Source: Cellulophaga sp. BC115SP
GTDB taxonomy: Bacteria; Bacteroidota; Bacteroidia; Cytophagales; Spirosomataceae
Direction of reading: 5' to 3'
Length of the DNA: 64,000 bases
NCBI RefSeq assembly: GCF_009905545.1
Contig: NZ_JAAALB010000013.1
Coordinates: 1 to 64,000, forward strand
Shown here one piece after another: positions 1-8,640 of the stretch. Position 1 is the stretch's first letter. Each line of letters begins with the position of its first letter. The position numbers were made by a program, and so were the translations under genes. The notes below the pieces were generated by a model that was not told where the DNA came from, did not search any database, and worked only from the letters and a program-made list of their open reading frames with translations.

Positions 1-239
1 AATTTGTGCATTTTCGGGGATTGCTTTTTGATAAAAATGCCTGATAATCAATTGTTTATACTCTAAAAGGGAAGCCTATTTCGAATATCGGATGTTGGAT
101 TTCGAAAGTATAATCTTCTATATTTTGTAAAAAATAAAGGTATTTTACTTTATTTCCGAAATCAGAAATCCCAAATCTGAAATTGTTTGAAATCGTTCAT
201 ACACTACTATCTTCTAATTCACAATTCACTCAATATATT
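1..239. repeat. Intergenic long-arm palindrome, TTTCGG family copy 1 (78-184)
   Basis: No gene is visible before fabV ends at 240. Bases 78-184 form an imperfect inverted repeat: a left arm of GGATNT-like words (TCGGATGTTGGATTTCG) and a right arm reading TTTCCGAAATCAGAAATCCC, with an AT-rich spacer of about 45 nt. Related copies lie at 3752-3869, 27711-27814 and, in half form, at 25954-25985 and 38793-38826. Bases 213-237 hold an ACAATTCACTCA word track that resembles the outer arm of the nested palindrome at 27655-27870. Confidence 0.6.
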
Positions 240-1433
240 TTACGCTTGCAAGCCTGGGATTTCTACTACTTCGTTGGTATCAGCAGTGTAATCAACACCA
301 CCTACTTTGAAGCCAAATAAATTGTAGAAGTCATTACTATATCCTTCCAAATCACCAATACTTGGTAAGTTTTCTGTAGTTGCCTCTTCCCAAAGTGCTG
401 CCACTTTAGCTTGTACATCTGCACGCATTTCCCAATCGTCGATACGAATACGACCTTTTTCATCAACTGGCACATTGCCACCTGTGTAAAGACGCTCGCT
501 ATACAAACGTTGGATTTGCTCGATACAACCTTCATGAATACCTTCTGCTTTCATTACTTTGTACAATAACGAAATATACAAAGGAATAACAGGAATCGCC
601 GAACTTGCTTGCGTTACCAAAGCTTTGTTTACAGAAACATACGCATTACCACCAATATCGCTCAATTTATCAGCAATAGTGAAAGCTGTAGCTTCTAAAT
701 GGTCCTTAGCACGACCGATAGTACCCTTACGATATACTGGTTCAGTCAATTCTGGTCCGATATATGAATAAGCGATTGTCAAAGCATTTGGCGCTAACAA
801 ATTAGCTGCTTTCAAGCCATCAATCCACATTTCCCAGTCTTCGCCACCCATTACTTTAACGGTGTTTTGGATGTCTTCTTCAGTACAAGGGTCAATTGAG
901 ATTTCAGTTACTTTTCCAGAGTGGAAATCAACGGTTTTATTTTTGAAAGGGGCGCCAATCGGTTTCAATACCGAACGGTGAGTAATACCTGTAGTTGGGT
1001 CGGTACGAACTGGCGAAGCCAAGCTATATACAACTAAGTCGATTTGACCTAAATCTTCTTTGATAAGGGCAAGCGTTTTTTCTTTTACCTCGTTAGAAAA
1101 AGCATCGCCATTGATACTTTTTGCATACAAACCAGCTTCTTGTGCTTGTTTTTCAAATGCAGCAGTATTATACCAGCCTGGTGTAGCTAATTTGCCTGGT
1201 GATGATGGTTTTTCGAAGAAAATACCAATTGTTGACGCATCTGATCCAAAAGCACTGGTAATTCGTGATGCCAAACCAAAACCTGTCGAAGCTCCGATTA
1301 CTAATACACGTTTAGGACCGTCGATTTTACCTTTTGATTTTACGTAATTGATTTGGTTAATTACATTTTGTTCACAACCTACTGGATGTGCTGTTAGGCA
1401 GATAAATCCGCGCATTCTTGGTTCGATAATCAT
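240..1433 (-). CDS. fabV: Trans-2-enoyl-CoA / enoyl-ACP reductase (FabV/TER family)
   Basis: NADH-dependent enoyl reductase that reduces the trans-2 double bond of enoyl-ACP or enoyl-CoA in the last step of a fatty-acid elongation cycle; cytosolic. The 397-residue length is normal for the family. It begins with the family's N-terminus (MIIEPRMRGFI, then CLTAHPVGCE), has the dinucleotide-binding GASTGFGLASR near residue 50, and the diagnostic Tyr-x8-Lys active site in PVYRKGTIGRAK around residue 235-245. The spacing of eight residues separates FabV/TER from FabI-type enzymes. It stands alone on this strand, 209 nt from the glycosyltransferase end. Whether the physiological substrate is ACP- or CoA-linked cannot be told from sequence alone. 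Confidence 0.95.
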   Translation of the reverse strand: MIIEPRMRGFICLTAHPVGCEQNVINQINYVKSKGKIDGPKRVLVIGASTGFGLASRITSAFGSDASTIGIFFEKPSSPGKLATPGWYNTAAFEKQAQEAGLYAKSINGDAFSNEVKEKTLALIKEDLGQIDLVVYSLASPVRTDPTTGITHRSVLKPIGAPFKNKTVDFHSGKVTEISIDPCTEEDIQNTVKVMGGEDWEMWIDGLKAANLLAPNALTIAYSYIGPELTEPVYRKGTIGRAKDHLEATAFTIADKLSDIGGNAYVSVNKALVTQASSAIPVIPLYISLLYKVMKAEGIHEGCIEQIQRLYSERLYTGGNVPVDEKGRIRIDDWEMRADVQAKVAALWEEATTENLPSIGDLEGYSNDFYNLFGFKVGGVDYTADTNEVVEIPGLQA

Positions 1434-1642
1434 TCCAAATATTGTTTTTGTGATTGATACAATGTTGTAATTACCTGACTTTGAAATTGAGTGTTTATAA
1501 AATAGTCAAGTACTTACCCTAAGTTTGTTTCTACTATTTTGTACAAAACCTTGAAGGGTTTTTATCCGATAAAAGTACAAAAGTTGTATCGAGCTGACAA
1601 ATTTTAATCGATTTTCCGCCATTTATCAGCCTCACAAATTCA

Positions 1643-2497
1643 TTAGGAGGTTTTGGTGTCGTGTGGTTTGAGTGGACTCAAATAGGTGAATATCCTTTTT
1701 ATTTCTTTCACTATTCTGCTACCAACCATATTAAAAAAGCTCCCGTCTTTGTCTAAAGTACGAGTACCCGTCCATACTCTGATTTTTGCACTTTTCACCT
1801 GTACAACTCTCCCAAACTGCATTAAATCAAAGGTCAAACGACCATCTTCGCCTCGTACATGACGCATGACATACCCTACCTTGAGTGCCTGAGTGGTTTT
1901 GTATCCCATCGTCATTCCTAAAGTATTGAGATAGGGGCGTTTCAACTGACGAATTTCAGCCATGACATCTTTCATCATTTCATAAATCGCGAGTTTCCAA
2001 CGTGGCGTATGTTCATTAGCAATAAATGAGTAGCGACCGTACACTACCGCCACATCATCAGGACGAAGCGCACTGATCATTTGATCAATCCATTCAGGTT
2101 GGTACATACAGTCGGCATCGGCAGATAAGATATATTTCCCTCTGGCTTGCTCCAAACCCATTTGACGTGCAGGACCACAACCTTGAATCGTTTGAGTACA
2201 ACTACGAATATAGAGCTTATCCAATACCTCCTGAGTGCGATCAGTAGAGTTATTATTGACCACTAATATCTCGAAAGGAATCTTTGTCGTCGAGTCAGCC
2301 AATGAGCCTATGGTGGGTAGCATATTTACTTCTTCATTCCAAGCTGCAATGACAATGCTTACCTCTGGTTGTTCAAAATCAACAAGTTTGTGGAGTTTTT
2401 GATTGATATTAGCGTATACCTCTTCAGGAATATCATCTACGCTAGCGTAAGGATAGACGTATTGCGTAAGCCAAACAGGATTTTTAAAAAAGCTCAT
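1643..2497 (-). CDS. Family 2 glycosyltransferase
   Basis: GT-A fold glycosyltransferase of 284 residues. The nucleotide-sugar binding part is clear: PEVSIVIAAWNEE near residue 45, ILVVNNNSTDRTQEVL near 80, and a metal-binding DxD-type motif in YILSADADCMY near 130. There is no obvious transmembrane segment after the catalytic domain, so it is probably a soluble or peripheral enzyme. The first 40 residues precede the GT domain and have no motif I recognise. The acceptor is unknown; the neighbours (fabV, pdxH) do not suggest a polysaccharide locus, so a stand-alone glycolipid or cell-envelope role is only a guess. Confidence 0.85.
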   Translation of the reverse strand: MSFFKNPVWLTQYVYPYASVDDIPEEVYANINQKLHKLVDFEQPEVSIVIAAWNEEVNMLPTIGSLADSTTKIPFEILVVNNNSTDRTQEVLDKLYIRSCTQTIQGCGPARQMGLEQARGKYILSADADCMYQPEWIDQMISALRPDDVAVVYGRYSFIANEHTPRWKLAIYEMMKDVMAEIRQLKRPYLNTLGMTMGYKTTQALKVGYVMRHVRGEDGRLTFDLMQFGRVVQVKSAKIRVWTGTRTLDKDGSFFNMVGSRIVKEIKRIFTYLSPLKPHDTKTS

Positions 2498-2610
2498 GTC
2501 TCTAGTCGGTTGGTATGGTATAAGAGCAATTTAATGACTATTCAAGAGAAATACAAATACCTTGCCAAGGGGCTAGAGAAGAAAAAAAAGGATAAGGGGC
2601 GGTTATTTGG

Positions 2611-2860
2611 TGATTTAGTGAATGGGTGATTTCGGGGGTAATTAGTGTATATGAGTTAGGATTGTACGAAGGATGAGTTTTATAACTAAAATGAAATTGG
2701 TGTAGTGGCAACTGCAAGAGTTGCCACTACACCCCAAAATACCAATAAAGTAAGTTCTCTTTTGGGTAAAATAGAAAACTTCGTACACTAATATATGAGT
2801 GAGTAATGGAGTAAATTTTGATAAAATCACTCATTCACTCAACCACTCATTCACTAAATA
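2611..2860. repeat. Nested intergenic palindrome between GT2 and pdxH
   Basis: The 371-nt gap holds three layers of inverted repeat. Outer: TGATTTAGTGAATGGGTGAT (from 2611) against the complementary word track AAATCACTCATTCACT and following bases (2824-2860). Middle: ATTAGTGTA (2641-2649) against TACACTAAT (2784-2792), plus TGTACGAAG (2663-2671) against CTTCGTACA (2779-2787). Inner: a perfect 15-bp stem, GGTGTAGTGGCAACT (2699-2713), loop GCAAG, and its complement (2719-2733). The inner hairpin could end pdxH transcription. No credible ORF is present. Confidence 0.6.
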
Positions 2861-2868
2861 ATACAACT

Positions 2869-3516
2869 CTACGGAGAAAGTCTTTCGATTTTCCAGCTAC
2901 CTGACTCTTCGAGCGTGTAAGCAATACGGTCGTGTAGACGAGAAGGGCGACCTTGCCAAAATTCGATATAATTTGGTACTAATCTATATCCCCCCCAATG
3001 TGCTGGGCGTGGTACCTCTTGTCCTTCAAACTGAGCGATAAAAGCTTTTTCTTTCTCAATCAATACCTCACGACTTTCCACCACTTGACTTTGGTTAGAT
3101 ACCCAAGCACCAATTTGACTACCTCTTGGGCGAACAGCAAAATAATCGTCCGAATCTTTAGCATCTACCTTTTCTATCGTTCCTTCAATACGTACCTGAC
3201 GCTCTAATTCACCCCAGAAAAAGGTCAAACAAGCGTTAGGATTTGCACCCATTTCGTGTCCTTTGCGGCTTTGATAATTGGTATAAAAAGTAAAACCAGT
3301 GGCATCTAAGGTTTTTAGGAGTACAATTCTAGCGGATGGTTTGCCATCGGGCGAAACCGTACAAAGGTGCATGGCATTGGGTTCAAGAATTTGGCTATCA
3401 ACGGCTTGATTAAACCATTTGTGAAACTCTTGAATAGGAGAGGGCAATACATCCGACACATCCAAACTCCCCTTGGTATAATTCTCTCGCAAGGCAGCAA
3501 GATCAACTTTGTTCAT
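2869..3516 (-). CDS. pdxH: Pyridoxamine 5'-phosphate oxidase
   Basis: FMN enzyme that oxidises pyridoxine/pyridoxamine 5'-phosphate to pyridoxal 5'-phosphate, the last step of vitamin B6 cofactor synthesis and salvage; cytosolic homodimer. The 215-residue length is typical. Seen: the N-terminal LRENYTKG, the FMN-binding [20 protein letters not shown] segment around residue 60-80, [14 protein letters not shown], the middle [12 protein letters not shown], and the conserved C-terminal [13 protein letters not shown] with the terminal ERLSP. All family blocks are intact. It lies between two palindromic gaps and is probably monocistronic. Confidence 0.97.
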   Translation of the reverse strand: MNKVDLAALRENYTKGSLDVSDVLPSPIQEFHKWFNQAVDSQILEPNAMHLCTVSPDGKPSARIVLLKTLDATGFTFYTNYQSRKGHEMGANPNACLTFFWGELERQVRIEGTIEKVDAKDSDDYFAVRPRGSQIGAWVSNQSQVVESREVLIEKEKAFIAQFEGQEVPRPAHWGGYRLVPNYIEFWQGRPSRLHDRIAYTLEESGSWKIERLSP

Positions 3517-3751
3517 GATTTGTTGGGTTTACTGTTTTCGAAAAACATCAAGCTATTTAGTCAACCTAAAATAGTAGCTTGTTGTTTCATGAGCGCAATA
3601 TTACGCCCTTCTCTTAATTTTAACAATGATAAAATACTGATTTTAATCGCCTTGTAGAATGATTGGAGTTTGGAATCACTTTGAAAGTTCTTGAACACCT
3701 TGTATTTTAGGCTTTTGGTTAGTAGTGTACAAAGGGTTATTACAATCACTC

Positions 3752-3869
3752 ATTTCGGATATGGGATGCTGGATTTCGGAATTATAATCTACTTTATTGA
3801 ATTCTATTTTGTTGAAAATAAAAGTATACTTCCTTATTTCCACAATCAGAAATCCCAAATCTGTAATTG
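3752..3869. repeat. TTTCGG-family palindrome, copy 2
   Basis: In the 423-nt gap between pdxH and the amidohydrolase gene. The left arm (from 3752) has ATTTCGGATATGGGATGCTG followed by GATTTCGGAA; the right arm reads CAATCAGAAATCCCAAATCT (3843-3862). The spacer is AT-rich, about 55 nt. It has the same architecture as copy 1 at 78-184. The rest of the gap shows nothing I can name. Confidence 0.6.
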
Positions 3870-3939
3870 ATTTGAATTCCTAGGTACAGATAAATTAGTC
3901 TAAATCTCATCTCCATTCACTTTAACTTGTGATTTCATC

Positions 3940-6900
3940 ATGAATCCTACCTTTATCAATCAAACTAAACTGAAAAACCTTGCCCTTGCTCTTGGATTGA
4001 GTGCCTTTGCGGCGGTCGGCATGACCGAAAGGCAACAGCATCTTTCTCTAACCAAGGATACGAGCGACAGCGTTAAAAAAGACACGACAAAGTATGTTCG
4101 TTATAAAGATTTACCGCTAAAAGCCTCTCGAAAATTCAAATACCAAACCGACGAAGGAACTTGGATGTCATTGGATATAAGTCCAGATGGGAAAAGTCTG
4201 GTATTTGATCACATGGGCGACTTGTATTCGATTCCTGCCACAGGAGGAAAAGCTCAGAATATTACCAAAGGCTTGGCCTTTGATACACATCCAAGATATA
4301 GTCCAGACGGAAAAAAGCTTTTGTTTATTTCAGATAGAAGTGGTTCGGACAATGTTTGGATGATTGATTTTGAGAAAAAAGATACTGTTCAAGTTACCAA
4401 AGATCGTGACCAAAACTACGAAGCGGCAGATTGGACGCCAGACGGCAACTATATTGTATTTGCCAAAGGACGTATGAATGTCCAACTATGGATGGTACAC
4501 AAAGATGGAGGAGGCGGTGTGCAGTTGATAGACCAACCTGCTACATTAAAAACCATCGACCCTGCGGTAAGTCCTGATGGAAGATATATCTATTTCTCAC
4601 AACGCAATGGTGCTTGGAATTACAATGCCATGTTTCCACAATACCAAATTGGAATGTATGACCGTGACAATGGCAAACGTACCACTATTACCTCTCGCTA
4701 TGGTTCGGCATTTACCCCAACGATTTCGGGTGATGGCAAATGGTTAGTGTATGGTTCTCGTTTTGAAGATAAAACGGGTTTAGTACTTCGTAATCTCGTT
4801 TCGGGTGATGAAAAATGGTTAGCGTATCCAGTACAACGCGATGACCAAGAGTCGATTGCAACGATGGGAGTTTTGCCTTCAATGACTTTTACGCCAGATA
4901 ATCAAGCTGTAATTGCTTCTTATGGTGGCAAAATCTACAAAATAGCCTTGAATGGTAGTAGTCCAACACCAATTCCATTTACGGTAGATATGGACATTGA
5001 AATGGGTCCGAGATTAGAGTTTAAATATCCTATTAGCGATACTACTCGTACTTTGGCCACTCAAATTAGAGATGTAGTAAGCTCGCCAGATGGTAAGAAA
5101 ATCGCGTTTACGGTACTAAACAGACTGTACGTGGCCGATTATCCAAAAGGAACGCCGAAGCGTTTAACTAATTTGGAGTTTACTGAAGCTCAACCAACTT
5201 GGTCAAATGATGGAAGCCAACTCACTTTTGTGACATGGACAGCTCAAGGAGGAAGCCTCTACAAAGTTCAAGCAGATGGAAGTAATCTTCAAAAAATCAC
5301 TTCTGTACCTGCCCTTTACAGCCAACCAGCATACGCTCCAAAGGATGATAAAATTGTTTTTATCCGTAGTAAAATGCGTGCCTACAAAGAGTCTGTAGGT
5401 CCAGTAGCAAATGGTTCGGAAGATGAATTATGTTGGATTGATACCAAAGGCGGTGATATTACCGTAATCGACCAAGCCAAAGGAAGAGAATATCCTCATT
5501 TTGTCAAAAAACAAACAGATAGAATATATCTCAGCGGAGGTGATGGAAGTGTAGTGTCTATCAAATGGGATGGTACAGACGAAAAAACTCACGCGAAAGT
5601 TTCAGGTATTACTACCTACGGAATGAGCATCGAAGGAGAAGATTTTGCCCATAACTGTATGCTTTCCGAGCGTACGGCTTCGGCGATGGAAGTAAACCGA
5701 GCATCCAATGCTTCTAAAGTTTTGATGTCCCCTGACGGAGAAAAAGCTTTGGCACAAATTAACAATGATATTTACTCGATGACGATTCCGCAAACGGGTA
5801 AAACGGTTTCTATTTCTGTAGCAGATGCTTCTTCAGCGCAATTTCCAGCCAAAAAGCTTACCGATTTAGGTGGTGAGTTTCCATCTTGGTCGAGTGATTC
5901 TAAGAAAATTCGTTGGGCATTAGGGCGTTTCCATTTTGAATATGATTTTGACAAATCTGTAGCTTTTGAAGATAGTGTAAAATCAGCGAAGAAAGCACAA
6001 GAAAAAGCTAAGGCTGACTCAATTAGTAAAGCAAAAACAGATACCGTAAAAATCAAGACTGACGCTAAACCGAAAGTGGCTAAAGCGACTACTAAAAAGA
6101 CGGACGATACTTACAAACCTTTAGAAACAGAGATTAAGGTATATTACGAAAAAGATATTCCTCAATCTGCTATTTTGTTGAGAGGAGGTCGTATCATCAC
6201 CATGAAAGGTGAGGAGGTAATTGCCAATGGAGATGTATTAATCGAGAATAACCGTATCAAAGCTGTAGGAAAAAGTGGGACGCTCAAGGCATCAGGTGCC
6301 AAGGTCGTAGATGTGAGTGGAAAAACGATTATCCCAGGATTTGTGGATACTCACTCACACATGTGGCCACAATGGGGTATCCAAAAAAATCAGGTTTGGA
6401 TTTATGCGGCTAACCTCGCCTACGGTGTAACCACAACTCGTGACCCACAAACTGCAACAACAGACGTATTGACTTATAGCGATATGGTAGAAGCTGGTAA
6501 AATGGTTGGTCCACGTGTGTACTCAACAGGTCCTGGGGTTGGTTTTTGGTCATATAATATCAAAGACTCAACAGGTGCAAGCAATGCCCTCAAACAATAC
6601 AGCAAGTATTTTAATACCAAATACATCAAAATGTATTTGACTGGTAACCGCCAGACTCGTCAGTGGATTATCAAAGCCGCGAAAGAACAGCAATTGATGC
6701 CAACAACGGAAGGTGGTTTGAATCTTAAATTGAACATCACGAATATGCTGGATGGCTACCCCGGTCATGAACATACAATCCCTGTTTATCCATTGTACAA
6801 TGATTTGGTAAAATCTATTTCTTATTCAAAAATGGCAGTAACTCCAACTTTGTTAGTATCGTATGGTGGTCCATTTGCTGAAATTTATTACTTCGAAACA

Positions 6901-7419
6901 GAAGATCCTTATCATGACAAAAAGATGCAATATTTCATGCCGTATGAAGAATTAGCAGAGAAAACTAGACGTGTGAGTGGTTGGTTTTTACCGGAAGAAC
7001 ACGTTTTCCAAAAACATGCCAAGTCTATGAAATCAATAGTAGAAAATGGTTCATTGGCAGGTATTGGTAGTCATGGAGAGTTCCAAGGTTTGGGTTATCA
7101 TTGGGAACTATGGTCGATGCAAAGTGGTGGTATGAAAACGCATGATGCCTTGAAAGTAGCGACTATTCTGGGCGCTACAGCCTTAGGTTTGGATAAGGAT
7201 TTAGGCAGTATTGAAAAAGGAAAACTAGCCGATTTGTTGATTTTGGATAACAACCCTTTAGAAAATATTCGCAATTCGAATAGCATTAAAATGGTTGTAA
7301 AGAATGGTCGTGTGTATGATGCCAATACCCTAAACGAAACATATCCAAGCAATAACAAACTCATTCGTAGCGAATGGGAATTTGAAAAACCTGCTAAGAC
7401 CACGAATATTGACGAGTAA
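3940..7419 (+). CDS. Secreted TolB-like beta-propeller / amidohydrolase fusion protein
   Basis: A 1159-residue exported protein. A hydrophobic N-terminal segment (LALALGLSAFAAVGM, residues 14-28) is followed by about 600 residues with repeated WD40-like/TolB motifs (ISPDGKSLVFDHMGDLY, YSPDGKKLLFISDR, WTPDGNYIVFAKG and others), i.e. one or two beta-propellers. A Lys/Ala-rich linker (about residues 680-730) joins an amidohydrolase domain: GGRIITMKGEEV, IPGFVDTHSHM with metal ligands H805 and H807, GVTTTRDP, PGHEH, and the family end IEKGKLADLLILD. Proteins of this build are annotated as amidohydrolase/TolB fusions in Bacteroidota and their substrate is unsettled; a secreted dipeptidase or imidazolonepropionase-like hydrolase is possible. 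A strong hairpin follows the stop codon. Confidence 0.9.
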   Translation: MNPTFINQTKLKNLALALGLSAFAAVGMTERQQHLSLTKDTSDSVKKDTTKYVRYKDLPLKASRKFKYQTDEGTWMSLDISPDGKSLVFDHMGDLYSIPATGGKAQNITKGLAFDTHPRYSPDGKKLLFISDRSGSDNVWMIDFEKKDTVQVTKDRDQNYEAADWTPDGNYIVFAKGRMNVQLWMVHKDGGGGVQLIDQPATLKTIDPAVSPDGRYIYFSQRNGAWNYNAMFPQYQIGMYDRDNGKRTTITSRYGSAFTPTISGDGKWLVYGSRFEDKTGLVLRNLVSGDEKWLAYPVQRDDQESIATMGVLPSMTFTPDNQAVIASYGGKIYKIALNGSSPTPIPFTVDMDIEMGPRLEFKYPISDTTRTLATQIRDVVSSPDGKKIAFTVLNRLYVADYPKGTPKRLTNLEFTEAQPTWSNDGSQLTFVTWTAQGGSLYKVQADGSNLQKITSVPALYSQPAYAPKDDKIVFIRSKMRAYKESVGPVANGSEDELCWIDTKGGDITVIDQAKGREYPHFVKKQTDRIYLSGGDGSVVSIKWDGTDEKTHAKVSGITTYGMSIEGEDFAHNCMLSERTASAMEVNRASNASKVLMSPDGEKALAQINNDIYSMTIPQTGKTVSISVADASSAQFPAKKLTDLGGEFPSWSSDSKKIRWALGRFHFEYDFDKSVAFEDSVKSAKKAQEKAKADSISKAKTDTVKIKTDAKPKVAKATTKKTDDTYKPLETEIKVYYEKDIPQSAILLRGGRIITMKGEEVIANGDVLIENNRIKAVGKSGTLKASGAKVVDVSGKTIIPGFVDTHSHMWPQWGIQKNQVWIYAANLAYGVTTTRDPQTATTDVLTYSDMVEAGKMVGPRVYSTGPGVGFWSYNIKDSTGASNALKQYSKYFNTKYIKMYLTGNRQTRQWIIKAAKEQQLMPTTEGGLNLKLNITNMLDGYPGHEHTIPVYPLYNDLVKSISYSKMAVTPTLLVSYGGPFAEIYYFETEDPYHDKKMQYFMPYEELAEKTRRVSGWFLPEEHVFQKHAKSMKSIVENGSLAGIGSHGEFQGLGYHWELWSMQSGGMKTHDALKVATILGATALGLDKDLGSIEKGKLADLLILDNNPLENIRNSNSIKMVVKNGRVYDANTLNETYPSNNKLIRSEWEFEKPAKTTNIDE

Positions 7420-7468
7420 ATTTTTTCAGTAGCAATGCAATGATTTGCGTATGTGCTGATAGAATCTA

Positions 7469-7507
7469 AAAATAGCTATCTGGAAATGATGTTCAGATAG
7501 CTATTTT
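7469..7507 (+). terminator. Rho-independent terminator of the propeller/amidohydrolase gene
   Basis: Perfect 14-bp stem AAAATAGCTATCTG (7469-7482) with its complement at 7494-7507, loop of 11 nt, then an AT-rich tail. It lies 50 nt after the stop codon. Confidence 0.75.
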
Positions 7508-7558
7508 ATTTATTAGTAGTAAATTCAGAGTATCAAAAATTGAGATGTGGAGTTAACT

Positions 7559-8074
7559 ATGAAAATATTAATGATATTGATAAATATTACTTTCTGTTTT
7601 TTGGGGAATGCTATACAGCCAACACCTCCGCAATGGACAATACAAGCTTTTCAAAACTATGGACTTGAAAAGCTCTACAAAATACAGCCCTATTTGAAGA
7701 CAGCTTATATCGAAAGTGATTTTAACAATGATGGAAATCAAGATGTGGCTGTACTAGTTGTTGAAAAACGGACCGCTAAAAAAGGTATCATTATTTTTCA
7801 TCAAAAGAAAAATGAGTACTTTGTTTTAGGAGCGGGAAAAGCTTTTGGAAATGGGGGTGACAATTTTGATTGGTTGAATATTTGGTATCTAATCAAGGAA
7901 AAATATGCCTTCGAGACAACTTTTAATGAGAGTGGCGATATGATTGGTTCAAAAAAAATCTTATTGAAAAACCCTTCATTAGTTATTGGAGCTATGGAAG
8001 ATGGAGCCATGAATGCTGGAGGAATTGTGTATTGGACAGGTAAAAAATATCGATGGGTTCATCAAGGTGAATAA
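7559..8074 (+). CDS. Exported hypothetical protein, possible FG-GAP-like
   Basis: A 171-residue protein if started at the ATG at 7559; an in-frame GTG 12 nt upstream is less likely because the ATG gives a clean Sec signal (MKILMILINITFCFLGNAIQ). The mature part contains YIESDFNNDGNQDVAVLVVEK, which has the calcium-loop flavour of FG-GAP/VCBS-like repeats (DxNxDGxxD), and a weak later repeat. I do not recognise a family. It ends 11 nt before the VOC gene, so the two are probably co-transcribed; many Bacteroidota genomes carry similar exported proteins of unknown role. Confidence 0.75.
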   Translation: MKILMILINITFCFLGNAIQPTPPQWTIQAFQNYGLEKLYKIQPYLKTAYIESDFNNDGNQDVAVLVVEKRTAKKGIIIFHQKKNEYFVLGAGKAFGNGGDNFDWLNIWYLIKEKYAFETTFNESGDMIGSKKILLKNPSLVIGAMEDGAMNAGGIVYWTGKKYRWVHQGE

Positions 8075-8085
8075 TCTGAAAGATT

Positions 8086-8445
8086 ATGAAATACAAAAGC
8101 TTAAGACCTTTGATTCGAACACTTCAGTTGGAAGAAACGATTCAATTTTATACCCAAATCCTAGGGTTTGAATTAGAAGCAAAAAATGAAGAATGGGGTT
8201 GGGCTTCACTAATATCCGATGATATTGAGTTGATGATTGCACTTCCAAATGCACATGAGCCTTTTAAAAAACCTCATTTTACAGGAAGTTTTTATATCAA
8301 TCTTGAAAATGTCGAAGAGCTCTGGTTACAGATAAAAGATCAAGTAAAGGTTTGCTATGAATTAGAAGTGTTCGATTGGGGAATGAAAGAGTTTGCTATC
8401 TATGATAACAATGGATATTTACTACAGTTTGGCAAGGAGGTTTAA
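8086..8445 (+). CDS. VOC (glyoxalase/bleomycin-resistance) superfamily protein
   Basis: A 119-residue single-module protein with the beta-alpha-beta-beta-beta pattern of the vicinal-oxygen-chelate fold: LRPLIRTLQLEETIQFYTQI near the start, GFELEAKNEEWGWASL in the middle and FAIYDNNGYLLQFG at the end, where the final Glu/His ligand of metal enzymes would lie (DNNGYLLQF has Q in place of E). The missing acidic ligand suggests a binding or resistance role rather than glyoxalase I activity. It is the second gene of a probable two-gene operon and is followed by a bidirectional terminator. Confidence 0.85.
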   Translation: MKYKSLRPLIRTLQLEETIQFYTQILGFELEAKNEEWGWASLISDDIELMIALPNAHEPFKKPHFTGSFYINLENVEELWLQIKDQVKVCYELEVFDWGMKEFAIYDNNGYLLQFGKEV

Positions 8446-8483
8446 TGTAGGTGTCACATCGAATTTAGGCTTATTGTTAATCT

Positions 8484-8526
8484 ATCAAAAAAGCAGTCGA
8501 AAACTATTTTCGACCGCTTTTTTGAT
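8484..8526. terminator. Bidirectional terminator between the VOC gene and acs
   Basis: ATCAAAAAAGC, a mismatch, GTCGAAAA, loop CTA, TTTTCGAC, a mismatch, GCTTTTTTGAT. The poly-A and poly-T flanks let it serve both converging genes. It closely resembles the hairpin at 45286-45329 (same ATCAAAAAAGC shoulders and GGTCG core). Confidence 0.8.
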
Positions 8527-8598
8527 ATTATATTCCAGAATGATACATTTTTAGACGCAAAACATTGCGTCTCTACGGGTGAAATTCACATTAAAAAT

Positions 8599-8633
8599 AA
8601 TCACTCAATTACTCATTCGCTAAATCACTAAAT
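8599..8633. repeat. TGAGTGA-word track downstream of acs
   Basis: AATCACTCAATTACTCATTC followed by GCTAAATCACTAAAT; on the minus strand it reads as degenerate TGAGTGA words. Equivalent tracks follow pdxH (2824-2860) and the M28 peptidase gene (57332-57366), always just after the stop codon of a minus-strand gene. Confidence 0.5.
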
Positions 8634-8640
8634 GTTCTTC

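Noticed and set aside
2369-2629. 86-codon ORF antisense to the glycosyltransferase start and into the gap
   Set aside because: Mostly shadow of the GT2 gene; the remaining Lys-rich tail has no support.
8599-8633. CRISPR-like spaced repeats from the TGAGTGA tracks
   Set aside because: Words are too short, degenerate and lack unique spacers of constant length; no cas gene nearby.
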